The notes beneath the pieces are model-generated. The model did not search any database and was not told the DNA's origin. It saw only the letters and a list, made by a program, of their open reading frames with translations. A stretch of 35,633 nucleotides of DNA, from positions 55,723-91,355 of the forward strand of contig DPKG01000013.1 of assembly GCA_003542615.1 (NCBI GenBank), written 5' to 3'. Below, one piece after another: positions 1 through 7,954 of this stretch (its first letter is position 1; each line of letters begins with the position of its first letter). A program made the position numbers and the translations under genes. This stretch comes from Candidatus Shapirobacteria bacterium. GTDB lineage: Bacteria > Patescibacteriota > Microgenomatia > UBA12405.

Positions 1-743
<743 letters not shown>

Positions 744-748
744 TTTTT

Positions 749-754
749 CTCCTT
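749..754 (-). promoter_or_regulatory. Shine-Dalgarno site of tuf
   Basis: AAGGAG lies 5 nt before the tuf ATG. It is one of only two clear Shine-Dalgarno sequences I see in the window (the other is at rpoC), which fits a very highly expressed gene. Confidence 0.8.
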
Positions 755-768
755 TTTAATTAATTATT

Positions 769-785
769 CCCCAATAATTTTGGGG
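769..785 (-). other. Hairpin in the tuf leader, proximal
   Basis: CCCCAA and TTGGGG form a perfect 6-bp stem with a 5-nt loop. The stem ends 14 nt before the Shine-Dalgarno site, so it would fold in the tuf mRNA leader just upstream of the ribosome-binding region. A role in translation or mRNA stability is possible but not shown. Confidence 0.45.
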
Positions 786-795
786 CAAAAATATA

Positions 796-813
796 AAACA
801 GCCTAAGCTGTTT
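796..813 (-). other. 5'-proximal hairpin in the tuf leader
   Basis: On the minus strand AAACAGC, loop TTAG, GCTGTTT forms a 7-bp stem followed by a U-rich stretch (TATATTTTT). It looks like a weak intrinsic terminator. However, it lies only a few nucleotides downstream of the predicted tuf transcription start, so a 5'-end stabilising hairpin or attenuator is equally possible. The fusA leader carries a similar element. Confidence 0.5.
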
Positions 814-824
814 AAGCTTTTAGG

Positions 825-853
825 ATTGTATCAACAAAGATACGTGTTTGCAA
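825..853 (-). promoter_or_regulatory. Predicted sigma70-type promoter of tuf
   Basis: On the minus strand TTGCAA (848-853) and TACAAT (825-830) are separated by exactly 17 bp. They match the consensus at 4/6 and 5/6 positions. Transcription would start near 818, giving a leader of about 75 nt that contains two hairpins and the Shine-Dalgarno site. Confidence 0.5.
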
Positions 854-863
854 TACAGAAAGT

Positions 864-888
864 GTCGCAATATTTCCATTATTGCGAC
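864..888 (-). repeat. Inverted repeat between the small gene and tuf, possible terminator
   Basis: GTCGCAATA and TATTGCGAC form a perfect 9-bp stem with a 7-nt loop. It lies downstream of the small gene at 977-1348 and upstream of the predicted tuf promoter, the place where a terminator of the fusA transcript would be expected. The sequence after the stem is only weakly U-rich, so termination is uncertain. Confidence 0.4.
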
Positions 889-976
889 TTAAACGACGTA
901 ACTGTAATAACAATCTTGGCTTAAGATTTTATTTAATATCAAAAGGGGAAATTTTGCAAGTGAGATGGTAGAAAAA

Positions 977-1348
977 TTATTCTGTTAATTTTGAAACATT
1001 TTCACCTCTAATTTTGTGCAAAATTTTTTGGTCTCCAACTTCTATGCGAATGGCAAGCTCAATGGGACCGTTTGCGGCAAAACCGATATATCTTATGCTG
1101 CCCAGATCTGTAAGTTCCGTTATGCCCGCATTTTCGACACGAACTACTGTGCCTCTTGATACGGGAGAATCTTTAACTGAAGTGACACTGGTGACAGTAG
1201 GTATTGTGACATGGTTTGGTCTTGAGGTGGTAATTATGGCACCATATTCGGTGACAACAGTACCATCGACCAAACCGTTTAATCGGAGAGATGTTTGGTC
1301 AGTTCTAGGGCTAATATGATTGATTATTTCAATATTTTTTAAAGTCAT
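977..1348 (-). CDS. Hypothetical protein between fusA and tuf
   Basis: This frame encodes 123 residues that I do not recognise. The protein is rich in Thr, Val and Ile with regular alternation, suggesting a beta-rich soluble fold. It has no signal peptide or membrane segment. It lies on the same strand as fusA and tuf, 68 nt after the fusA stop. No Shine-Dalgarno sequence precedes the ATG. A TATAAT hexamer at 1369-1374 could start a short transcript about 14 nt upstream of the ATG. A 101-residue frame on the opposite strand overlaps it but looks like a shadow. I favour the minus strand because of its orientation and its protein-like composition. Function unknown; real-gene status is moderately supported. 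Confidence 0.55.
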   Translation of the reverse strand: MTLKNIEIINHISPRTDQTSLRLNGLVDGTVVTEYGAIITTSRPNHVTIPTVTSVTSVKDSPVSRGTVVRVENAGITELTDLGSIRYIGFAANGPIELAIRIEVGDQKILHKIRGENVSKLTE

Positions 1349-1416
1349 AATTAAATTGTAAATATATTATTATAGGTAATATAACATAAATAAAAAAATG
1401 AAATATAAAACAATCT

Positions 1417-3534
1417 CTAAGCTGATTTGGAGCCAGCTGTAAGTTTGGTGGTCAATTCTATTTGAATTGAGGCAGGTACCGGATCATAATGTGAAGGCTC
1501 CATATAGAAAGATCCCCGACCTTGAGTAAGAGATCTGATGACAGTAGCGTAACCACGAATCTCAGAAAGAGGAATCATACAATCAATAGTAGTGAATCCC
1601 ATAGAATCGGTTGATCCTAAAATTTGACCACGACGGGAAGACAAGTCTCCCATAACCGTACCTAAAAATTCTGAAGGAGAAGCAACTTCGAGCTTCATAA
1701 TTGGTTCGAGAATTAAAGGTTTAGCTTTTTGAAAAGCATCTTTAATGGCGTAAGATCCGGCTAATTTAAAAGCCATTTCAGAAGAGTCAACTTCATGGTA
1801 AGTACCGTCATAAACAGTGACAGCAATATCAGTAGAAGGATAACCGGCAATAATTCCCTTGGAGAGAGTTTCGCGGACGCCTTTTTCAATAGCGGGGATA
1901 AAATTACTGGGAATGGCGCCTCCTTTGACAGCATTGATAAATTCAACACCTTCTCCCCTATTTTTGGGCTCAACTTTGATTTTACAATGACCATATTGTC
2001 CATGACCACCAGATTGATGAATGTATTTACCCTCACCATCGGCGGGAACTGAAATTGTTTCCCGGTAGGCAACTTGAGGTTGGCCGGTTTTGACATTGAC
2101 ACCAAATTCTCTTTTGAGACGGTCTACAATAATTTCGAGGTAAAGTTCGCCCATACCGGCGATAATGGTTTGACCGGTTTCATGGTTATAGGTAACTTGG
2201 AAAGTAGGATCTTCGCTGGAAAGACGATTGAGAGCTGCACCCATTTTTTCCTGATCATCGGAAGATTCCGGCTCGATGGAAAGGGAGATAACCGGATCAG
2301 AAAATTGTATCGGCGAAAGTGAAATTACAGAATCCCGATCACAAAGAGTGTCACCGGTTGTAGATTCTTTAAGACCAATACATGCGACAATTTCTCCGGC
2401 GTGACCTTCTTCGATACCTTCACGTTTGTCGGCGTGCATTAAAAGTAAACGGCCAATTCTTTCTTTGGTATCTTTGGTAGTGTTGTAAACTTCTGAACCG
2501 GATTTTAAAATTCCTGAGTAAATACGGACATATGATAGGGTACCAACATGGGGATCGGATTGTACTTTAAAAAGTAGAGAGGACAGAGGTTCGGTGTCCA
2601 GAGGTTTACGACTAACTACTTCATTGGTTTGCGGATGAAAACCTTCGATCGGGGGAAGATCCTGGGGAGAAGGCAGATAATCAACAATTCCGTCTAAGAT
2701 AGGGTGGATTCCCTTGTTTCTCCAAGCAGCACCACAATATACAGGAAAAAGTTTACGGGCAATTGTGGCTTTTCGAAGAGCTGTTTTTAATTCTGATACA
2801 GAAATTTCTTCATCGTTTAGGAATTTTTCCATTAAGTCTTCGTCTTCTCCGGCGATTTTTTCGACCATTTCAGCCCGATATTTCATGGCAATATCTTTGT
2901 GTTCATCGGTAATGTCAGTGACAGAAAATTCCATACCTTCGGGATCTTTGTCATAAACAACCATCTTCATATTTATCAGGTCAATAACACCGACATGGGC
3001 GTGTTCTTCGCCAATAGGAATTACAACAGGGACGATAGGAGCATGAAGTTTGTCGTGGATACTTTTGAGAGTATTTTGGAAAGATGCGCCAACTTTGTCC
3101 ATCTTATTTACGAATGCGATACGAGGAACGCCATATTTTTCTGCCTGACGCCAGACAGTTTCGGATTGAGCCTGAACACCGGCATTACCATCAAAAATCA
3201 TAATAGCTCCATCAAGAACACGAAGTGAACGTTCGACTTCGGCGGTAAAATCTACATGACCAGGGGTGTCAATTATATTGAAACGATAATCGTGCCAATA
3301 GGTAGTAATACAGGCAGATTGAATAGTAATTCCCCTCTCGCGCTCTTGCGCCATGGAATCGGTGGTGGTAGTACCTTCATCAACTGATCCGATTTTATGA
3401 ATTTTTCCGGTATAAAAAAGAATTCTTTCGGTGGTGGTAGTTTTGCCGCCATCGATGTGAGCAATAATACCTATGTTACGGACCTTATCCATGGGAACAT
3501 TCCGGTTTTTAGTTATTTTAATAGCGTCTGCCAT
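1417..3534 (-). CDS. fusA: Elongation factor G
   Basis: EF-G is the ribosomal translocase GTPase. The 705-residue protein has the full family length: G domain (about 1-290) with switch I RGITI, switch II DTPGH and NKMDK, then domains II-V, ending in the usual domain V region. The P-loop reads AHIDGGKT (25-32), where bacterial EF-G almost always has AHIDAGKT, an Ala-to-Gly change at residue 29. Upstream of RGITI, a Trp usually seen in DWM is Ser (DSM). The ATG at 3534 gives a standard N-terminus although no Shine-Dalgarno sequence is visible. An internal Met at residue 15 sits just before the conserved start of the G domain and is a less likely alternative. The gene is divergent from the FAD oxidoreductase and lies upstream of the small gene and tuf. 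Confidence 0.98.
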   Translation of the reverse strand: MADAIKITKNRNVPMDKVRNIGIIAHIDGGKTTTTERILFYTGKIHKIGSVDEGTTTTDSMAQERERGITIQSACITTYWHDYRFNIIDTPGHVDFTAEVERSLRVLDGAIMIFDGNAGVQAQSETVWRQAEKYGVPRIAFVNKMDKVGASFQNTLKSIHDKLHAPIVPVVIPIGEEHAHVGVIDLINMKMVVYDKDPEGMEFSVTDITDEHKDIAMKYRAEMVEKIAGEDEDLMEKFLNDEEISVSELKTALRKATIARKLFPVYCGAAWRNKGIHPILDGIVDYLPSPQDLPPIEGFHPQTNEVVSRKPLDTEPLSSLLFKVQSDPHVGTLSYVRIYSGILKSGSEVYNTTKDTKERIGRLLLMHADKREGIEEGHAGEIVACIGLKESTTGDTLCDRDSVISLSPIQFSDPVISLSIEPESSDDQEKMGAALNRLSSEDPTFQVTYNHETGQTIIAGMGELYLEIIVDRLKREFGVNVKTGQPQVAYRETISVPADGEGKYIHQSGGHGQYGHCKIKVEPKNRGEGVEFINAVKGGAIPSNFIPAIEKGVRETLSKGIIAGYPSTDIAVTVYDGTYHEVDSSEMAFKLAGSYAIKDAFQKAKPLILEPIMKLEVASPSEFLGTVMGDLSSRRGQILGSTDSMGFTTIDCMIPLSEIRGYATVIRSLTQGRGSFYMEPSHYDPVPASIQIELTTKLTAGSKSA

Positions 3535-3552
3535 CTTAAAAATGTTTTGATT

Positions 3553-3589
3553 AAAAATTAAAAATTAAACCGCAGCTTAAGCTACGGTT
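3553..3589 (-). other. Hairpin with U-tracts in the fusA leader
   Basis: On the minus strand AACCGTAGC, loop TTAA, GCTGCGGTT forms a 9-bp stem with one G-U pair, followed by two U-runs. By shape it is an intrinsic terminator. No minus-strand gene lies upstream for it to terminate, so in context it is a leader element of fusA: an attenuator or a 5' stabilising hairpin. Its core AGCTTAAGCTG closely matches AGCTTAGGCTG in the tuf leader. Confidence 0.55.
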
Positions 3590-3600
3590 GCTAGTGAAAT

Positions 3601-3609
3601 ATGATAACA
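3601..3609 (-). promoter_or_regulatory. Predicted extended -10 promoter of fusA
   Basis: On the minus strand TGTTATCAT is an extended -10 element (TG, one base, then TATCAT at 5/6 to consensus). No convincing -35 is present. Transcription would begin near 3594, about 5 nt upstream of the leader hairpin. Confidence 0.4.
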
Positions 3610-3681
3610 CGAAGATTGAGAAATTTCATTCGGTATAATCAATGATATAAAGTTAGTTGCAGTTTGAAATAAATATAAATA

Positions 3682-4887
3682 ATGAAAAATAAAAAAATAG
3701 CCATAATCGGAGCCGGATTGACCGGATTAACAGCCGGGTATGAATTGAGTAAAAAGGGTCATAAAGTGACTATCTTTGAAAAAAGTGATGATATTGGCGG
3801 ATTGGTGGGTGGTTTTGAAATTGAGGGGACCAGTTTAGAAAAAGCTTATCATCATATTTTTAGAACGGATAAATATATTATTGCTTTAACTAATGAGTTA
3901 GGACTGCAAGACAGACTTAAGTGGTACGAAAGTAAAACCGGACTTTATTTTGACGGAAAAGTCTATCCTTTTGCAGGAGCAGTTGATCTTTTAAGATTTA
4001 AACCTTTGAACTTTACATCTAAACTAAGATTGGGATTAGTAAAAATTTGGCTGGAAAAAGATAATAATTGGGAAAAATACAAAAAAATTCCGGCCTATAA
4101 ATGGATGAAAAAATGGTGCGGAGACAGGGCATATGAAGTGATATGGGAACCGCTTTTGAAGGGAAAATTTGATAATTACTATAAAAAAGTATCGATGGCT
4201 TGGCTGTGGGCCAGAATTAATACCCGGGGAAATTCAAAATCAAAAGACGGAAAGGAATATTTAGGTTATTTTGAGGGGGGATTTAGAATAATTGCTGACC
4301 AATTGGCCAAAAGAATTAATAAAATGGGGGGAGAGATTAAGCTGAATACGGAGATAAATCCCCCTAAATCTCCCTTTGACAAGGGGGACTTTGATGCAGT
4401 TATATATACCGGAGCGGCAAAAAATATAGATTATATCGGAGCAGTGATGGTAATTTTTGAGAGTAAACAAAATTTAAGTAAATTTTATTGGCATAATATC
4501 AACGACAGTAATTCTCCCTTTTTGGCATTTATTCAACACACAAATTTAATTGACAAAAGTAATTATGGCGGAAAACATGTTTATTATTTGGGGACATATT
4601 TACCCCATGATCATAAATATTTTGGGGTAAGTGAGGAACAGATTAAAAATGATTTTTATCAATATTTAAAAAAGATTTTTCCTGATTTTGATAGAGGACA
4701 AATTGAAAATGATTGGGTGTTTAGATTTAAAAATGCCCAACATATAGTCGATTGTAACTATAAAGTACCTCCTTACAAAATTAGTGAAAAAGTATATCAG
4801 GCAAATTTTGCCCAGATATTTCCGGAAGACAGGGGTACTAATTATGCCGTAAGAGAAGGAATTAAAATCGCTGAGATGATTGGTTAA
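3682..4887 (+). CDS. NAD(P)/FAD-dependent oxidoreductase, protoporphyrinogen oxidase/amine oxidase-like
   Basis: The 401-residue protein begins with a Rossmann dinucleotide-binding motif GAGLTGL (10-16) and an acidic residue at the end of strand 2 (Glu33), as in FAD-binding amine oxidases and HemY-like enzymes. A GGF motif near residue 200 and a C-terminal region around residue 390 complete the flavin-binding fold. The substrate cannot be told. No other haem-synthesis gene is nearby, whereas rmlB lies next door convergently, so a role in glycan or isoprenoid chemistry is possible. Residues 226-237 (NPPKSPFDKGDF) are encoded by a palindromic DNA element that appears to have inserted in frame. 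A TATAAT at 3634-3639 may be the promoter. The family call is firm; the specific reaction is unknown. Confidence 0.88.
   Translation: MKNKKIAIIGAGLTGLTAGYELSKKGHKVTIFEKSDDIGGLVGGFEIEGTSLEKAYHHIFRTDKYIIALTNELGLQDRLKWYESKTGLYFDGKVYPFAGAVDLLRFKPLNFTSKLRLGLVKIWLEKDNNWEKYKKIPAYKWMKKWCGDRAYEVIWEPLLKGKFDNYYKKVSMAWLWARINTRGNSKSKDGKEYLGYFEGGFRIIADQLAKRINKMGGEIKLNTEINPPKSPFDKGDFDAVIYTGAAKNIDYIGAVMVIFESKQNLSKFYWHNINDSNSPFLAFIQHTNLIDKSNYGGKHVYYLGTYLPHDHKYFGVSEEQIKNDFYQYLKKIFPDFDRGQIENDWVFRFKNAQHIVDCNYKVPPYKISEKVYQANFAQIFPEDRGTNYAVREGIKIAEMIG
4357..4392 (+). repeat. Small palindromic element inserted in frame in a coding sequence
   Basis: Arms TCCCCCT (4359-4365) and AGGGGGA (4382-4388) are perfectly complementary. 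A second, competing stem pairs CTCCCTT with AAGGGGG around a TGAC loop. The element is 36 nt, so it adds exactly 12 codons. The encoded SPFDKG string is, to my knowledge, a hallmark of dispersed G/C-run palindromes found in unrelated bacteria, cyanobacteria among them. I see no second copy in this window. Confidence 0.65.
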
Positions 4888-4928
4888 AAGTGACTAAAAC
4901 AAAAATATAGAAACAAGAAGAAAGTAAA

Positions 4929-5942
4929 TTAAATTTTGGATTGTTTGGCTAGATTCTTATAAAATTTTTCGGCTTCTTTTTTTGAGTCCTGCCACCATTT
5001 TTGGTGAGTTTGGTACCATTCAATTGTTTTTTTAAGACCGGTGTCGAGAGTTTCTTGAGGTTGCCAACCCAGGTCGTTTTTTATTTTTGACCAATCGACT
5101 GAATAATTGTCATGAGCGGGACGATCAGCGACATATTCTATTTGAGACATATCTTTTCCCATTAGATTGATGATTTTTTTTACCAAATCAATGTTTTTTG
5201 TAGATTGATAGAGCCCGCCGATGCAATAAGTGTCACCTATTTTACCCCGATTGATGACCGCACTAATAGCCGAACAGTGATCATCGACATAGAGCCAATC
5301 CCGGAAGTTTAAACCCTGACCGTATACCGGTATTTTTTGGTTTTCAAGAAGATTGGTAATTAGACGGGGAATAAATTTTTCAGGATGCTGATATGGACCA
5401 TAATTGTTGGAACAATTGGTGATGGTAGTGGGGAGACCAAATGTCTTTCCAAAAGAACGAACTAAATGATCTGACGCCGCCTTGGAGGCGGAATAGGGAG
5501 AAGAGGGATCGTAAGGAGTGGATTCCGAAAATTGGTTTGATGAATTGAGAGGTAATGATCCGAATACTTCATCGGTAGAGATATGATGAAAACGAATATT
5601 ACCATTGTTTTTGGCAAAGTTTAATAGATTGTAAGTACCAAGGACATTTGTCTTGACGAAGAGGGAAGGATCATTTATAGAACGGTCGACATGGGATTCG
5701 GCGGCAAAATGTACTATCAGGTCAATCAAAGAAGGCAAGCGATTGGTAAAATCGGGGTTAACAATATCTTCTTTAATAAATTGATATTTTGAACCCTGAC
5801 TAAAATCGTTTAAATTTTCCGGGTTGGCGGCATAAGTAATCTTATCCAGATTGATGATGGTAGATTGTGGATATTTTTTGCGCCAAAAACGGATGAAGTT
5901 GGTGCCGATAAATCCAAGTCCCCCGGTAACTAAAATTTTCAT
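4929..5942 (-). CDS. rmlB: dTDP-glucose 4,6-dehydratase
   Basis: RmlB converts dTDP-glucose to dTDP-4-keto-6-deoxyglucose, a step toward dTDP-rhamnose and related sugars of surface glycans. The 337 residues match the family length. Visible are the NAD-binding GGLGFIG near the N-terminus, the TDEVFG motif with catalytic Asp and Glu, the YSASK Tyr-Lys pair, and NNYGPYQHPEKFIP, which is typical of RmlB among extended SDR enzymes. The start lies 3 nt after the stop of the PilM/LytR_C gene, so the two are co-transcribed and probably translationally coupled. No rmlA, rmlC or rmlD is in the window. The gene is convergent with the FAD oxidoreductase, with 41 nt between them. Confidence in the family is high; the end product is inferred. 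Confidence 0.95.
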   Translation of the reverse strand: MKILVTGGLGFIGTNFIRFWRKKYPQSTIINLDKITYAANPENLNDFSQGSKYQFIKEDIVNPDFTNRLPSLIDLIVHFAAESHVDRSINDPSLFVKTNVLGTYNLLNFAKNNGNIRFHHISTDEVFGSLPLNSSNQFSESTPYDPSSPYSASKAASDHLVRSFGKTFGLPTTITNCSNNYGPYQHPEKFIPRLITNLLENQKIPVYGQGLNFRDWLYVDDHCSAISAVINRGKIGDTYCIGGLYQSTKNIDLVKKIINLMGKDMSQIEYVADRPAHDNYSVDWSKIKNDLGWQPQETLDTGLKKTIEWYQTHQKWWQDSKKEAEKFYKNLAKQSKI

Positions 5943-5945
5943 TTG

Positions 5946-7370
5946 TTATTCAGTCGGTTCAGCTTTGGGAGTAGCTGTAGAGGTTGAAGGAGGAGCGGTG
6001 TCTGCTTCAGTTACTGTCGGGCTGGTGCCAGTAGAGCTTTCTCTTAGGTCTGTACCAATATAAAAGACAACATCATAATTTGAAGTAGCGGCTAAATCAG
6101 AAGTATAAGTAGCCGGGAAAAAGGTACCAAGTTCTGATTGGAAATAGGCTTGTGCGCTGGCCTGATCGGTTTTGAGTTCGACTTCATTGGCGGTTAAACT
6201 TTTTGTGCTATTTCCGACGGCAATGTCAGTAAAACCCAAATCTGTAAGTTTTTGTTTGAGTGTAGCGGCCTGGCCGTTAATTTCGGTAGCATTTAGGACT
6301 TGGATTTTGATGTCTTTGCTGATGGAAGGAGTCGGAGTAGGAATTTCAGTCGGGGATAATTTGGCGGTAGGAGTAATATTTTGGGAGGAAGGATTATTGA
6401 GATCGCCACCCTGACCACGATTGGCGATAAACCAATAAATAATAGAGGCAATGGCGGCCGTTAAAATAAATACTGCGATAACAGGGAGAATATTTTTTTT
6501 ATTTTGCATAGGAGGTGCCTGATTTGAAATATTATTAGTTGGTTCACTTATTATAGCAGCAGGAGCTGGTTTAGATAAGGTAGATTGAGAAAGGATGCCG
6601 ACAACCGGTAAGGGGAGATTACTTGGTTTGCCCAAGTTTTGAGCAATTTGCTTTTCGTCGTATGTGGTTTGATCAAGTTTTTTAGAACTTATGATATCGT
6701 AAGGACCTTCTGATGGAAGATATAGCTTGTTGGTTGGAGCGTCAAAATATAAATTGGAATAATTTAATATTTTTTGAATGTCTAAATTTACACCCTTGAG
6801 GGGAGATGTTAGATATACAGCATTACCTTTGGCCAAAAAAATAGTGACTTCATTCTTTCCGACAGGATAGATGAAGAAATATTCGTTGGGATTGAAGGTG
6901 GCGACGATGTTGGCGATAGAAGAGGAAACATTCCAATATCCTTCTATGCTTAGGCCAAGTTTTGTTAGATTTTCTACAAGGATGTTGTAAGGAACCGAAT
7001 CAATGATAGTCGACCGAATAAGTGTTTTGTCGTCTTTGTATGAGAGAGAGTATTCAATAAGTTCAGGTTTGATATCAAAATTAACCTGACTTTTGGCTAA
7101 AGAGGCAATCTCCGTCGGGTCAACTTTGGAAATTTTGGAATCATAGATAAAAGATTTGGTTACAATGATGTCGTCTGGTAAAAGAACAGAAATTTGATTA
7201 ATATGATTTTGACGGTAATAGTCGCCTAATTGCTTTAATTCTTCTTCGGTTCTTGGTTTCCAGAGATTTATATCCAGAGAAAAAGTGTTGTTGTCAGATC
7301 GATCTAAATAGACCTGAACTGAATCTGACTTTGGCCAAAGTACGGCTTTGGGTTTGCTAAATAATGACAT
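5946..7370 (-). CDS. PilM-like membrane protein with an extracellular LytR C-terminal domain
   Basis: This is a 474-residue single-pass membrane protein. Residues about 1-250 resemble the actin-like PilM/FtsA fold, with the pattern of a predicted cytoplasmic ATPase-like scaffold; this is a weak, fold-level impression. A Ser/Pro/Asn-rich linker, a membrane segment (about 294-317) and a Thr/Pro-rich spacer follow. Residues 353-441 form a LytR_C-type domain (start IKIQVLNAT), found in wall-associated LytR-CpsA-Psr proteins but here without the phosphotransferase domain. The last 30 residues are low-complexity Thr/Ser/Pro. It lies downstream of rpsG, with a possible own -10 at 7379-7384, and is coupled to rmlB, which supports an envelope role. 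A scaffold linking cytoplasmic assemblies to wall or pilus is my inference. Confidence 0.7.
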   Translation of the reverse strand: MSLFSKPKAVLWPKSDSVQVYLDRSDNNTFSLDINLWKPRTEEELKQLGDYYRQNHINQISVLLPDDIIVTKSFIYDSKISKVDPTEIASLAKSQVNFDIKPELIEYSLSYKDDKTLIRSTIIDSVPYNILVENLTKLGLSIEGYWNVSSSIANIVATFNPNEYFFIYPVGKNEVTIFLAKGNAVYLTSPLKGVNLDIQKILNYSNLYFDAPTNKLYLPSEGPYDIISSKKLDQTTYDEKQIAQNLGKPSNLPLPVVGILSQSTLSKPAPAAIISEPTNNISNQAPPMQNKKNILPVIAVFILTAAIASIIYWFIANRGQGGDLNNPSSQNITPTAKLSPTEIPTPTPSISKDIKIQVLNATEINGQAATLKQKLTDLGFTDIAVGNSTKSLTANEVELKTDQASAQAYFQSELGTFFPATYTSDLAATSNYDVVFYIGTDLRESSTGTSPTVTEADTAPPSTSTATPKAEPTE

Positions 7371-7378
7371 CTATAGTA

Positions 7379-7384
7379 ATAGTA
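7379..7384 (-). promoter_or_regulatory. Possible -10 element of the PilM/LytR_C gene
   Basis: TACTAT on the minus strand lies 8 nt before the ATG at 7370, matching the spacing of other predicted leaderless starts here. It matches only 4/6 bases, with no -35. Read-through from rpsG is an alternative. Confidence 0.25.
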
Positions 7385-7420
7385 TGGACAAAAAATGCAA
7401 GGGAAGCAAGTGGGTAGTAC

Positions 7421-7900
7421 TTACCACCTAAGATGAGCAAAGGCTTTGTTGGCGTCTGCCATTCTTTCGACTTCGGTTCTTTTGGTAACAGCGGAGCCTT
7501 CGTTTTTGTGGGCGGCTAAGATTTCGGCTGCTAATTTTTCAGCAAAACTATGAAATTGTTTGTTTGGTCGGGAACGGGAAGCGTTAACTAACCAACGAAT
7601 AGCCAGGGAATTTTGGCGATGGGTACGGACCGGAGTAGGGACCTGATAAACAGAACCGCCGATGCGACGAGGTCTAACTTCTACTTTGGGACGAATATTG
7701 TCTAAAGAAATTTCAAAAATTTCGACGGGATTTTGTTTGGTTTCTTTTTTGATTAACTCCAAAGCGTCATAGACTTGTTTTTGAGATGCCATTTTTTTAC
7801 CATCTTTAGTGGAATAGTTGATTAATCTACTAACTAAAACATTAGAGTAAACAGCATCAGGATGGATTTCACGAATTTTACTTTGGCCTTTTCTTGACAT
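7421..7900 (-). CDS. rpsG: 30S ribosomal protein S7
   Basis: S7 is the primary 16S rRNA-binding protein that nucleates the head of the 30S subunit. The 159 residues match the family, with the R-P-R-R-I-G-G-x-x-Y-Q-V-P core, AIRWL and the terminal AHLRW typical of bacterial S7. It lies 54 nt downstream of rpsL, the classical order. No Shine-Dalgarno sequence is visible before the ATG. fusA does not follow directly as it normally would; the PilM/LytR_C gene comes next after 50 nt. Identity is certain. Confidence 0.97.
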   Translation of the reverse strand: MSRKGQSKIREIHPDAVYSNVLVSRLINYSTKDGKKMASQKQVYDALELIKKETKQNPVEIFEISLDNIRPKVEVRPRRIGGSVYQVPTPVRTHRQNSLAIRWLVNASRSRPNKQFHSFAEKLAAEILAAHKNEGSAVTKRTEVERMADANKAFAHLRW

Positions 7901-7954
7901 ATTTTGTTTGTTTTTTTATATAAATTCCGAAGCAGGTCCGGAGTGATATTTAAA

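Noticed and set aside
822..881. 19-codon frame in the tuf upstream region as a leader peptide
   Set aside because: It runs across the predicted -35/-10 region, has no ribosome-binding site and no codon bias.
744..976. tRNA or other known RNA in the tuf upstream region
   Set aside because: Several hairpins are present but no TPsiC-arm sequence, acceptor pairing or CCA-adjacent stem could be found on either strand.
1014..1319. 101-residue frame on the plus strand opposite the small gene at 977-1348
   Set aside because: Antisense to a frame that shares orientation with fusA and tuf; its composition (Met, Ser, Pro, Trp scattered) looks like a shadow and no promoter or ribosome-binding site precedes it.
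4275..4290. Second half-copy of the palindromic element (G6 run followed by ATTTAG)
   Set aside because: It encodes the conserved GGF motif of the oxidoreductase family, so the match is explained by coding constraint.
7401..7440. Terminator after rpsG
   Set aside because: The imperfect stem overlapping the stop codon leaves a 2-6 nt loop and the T-run lies about 20 nt further on, too far for an intrinsic terminator.
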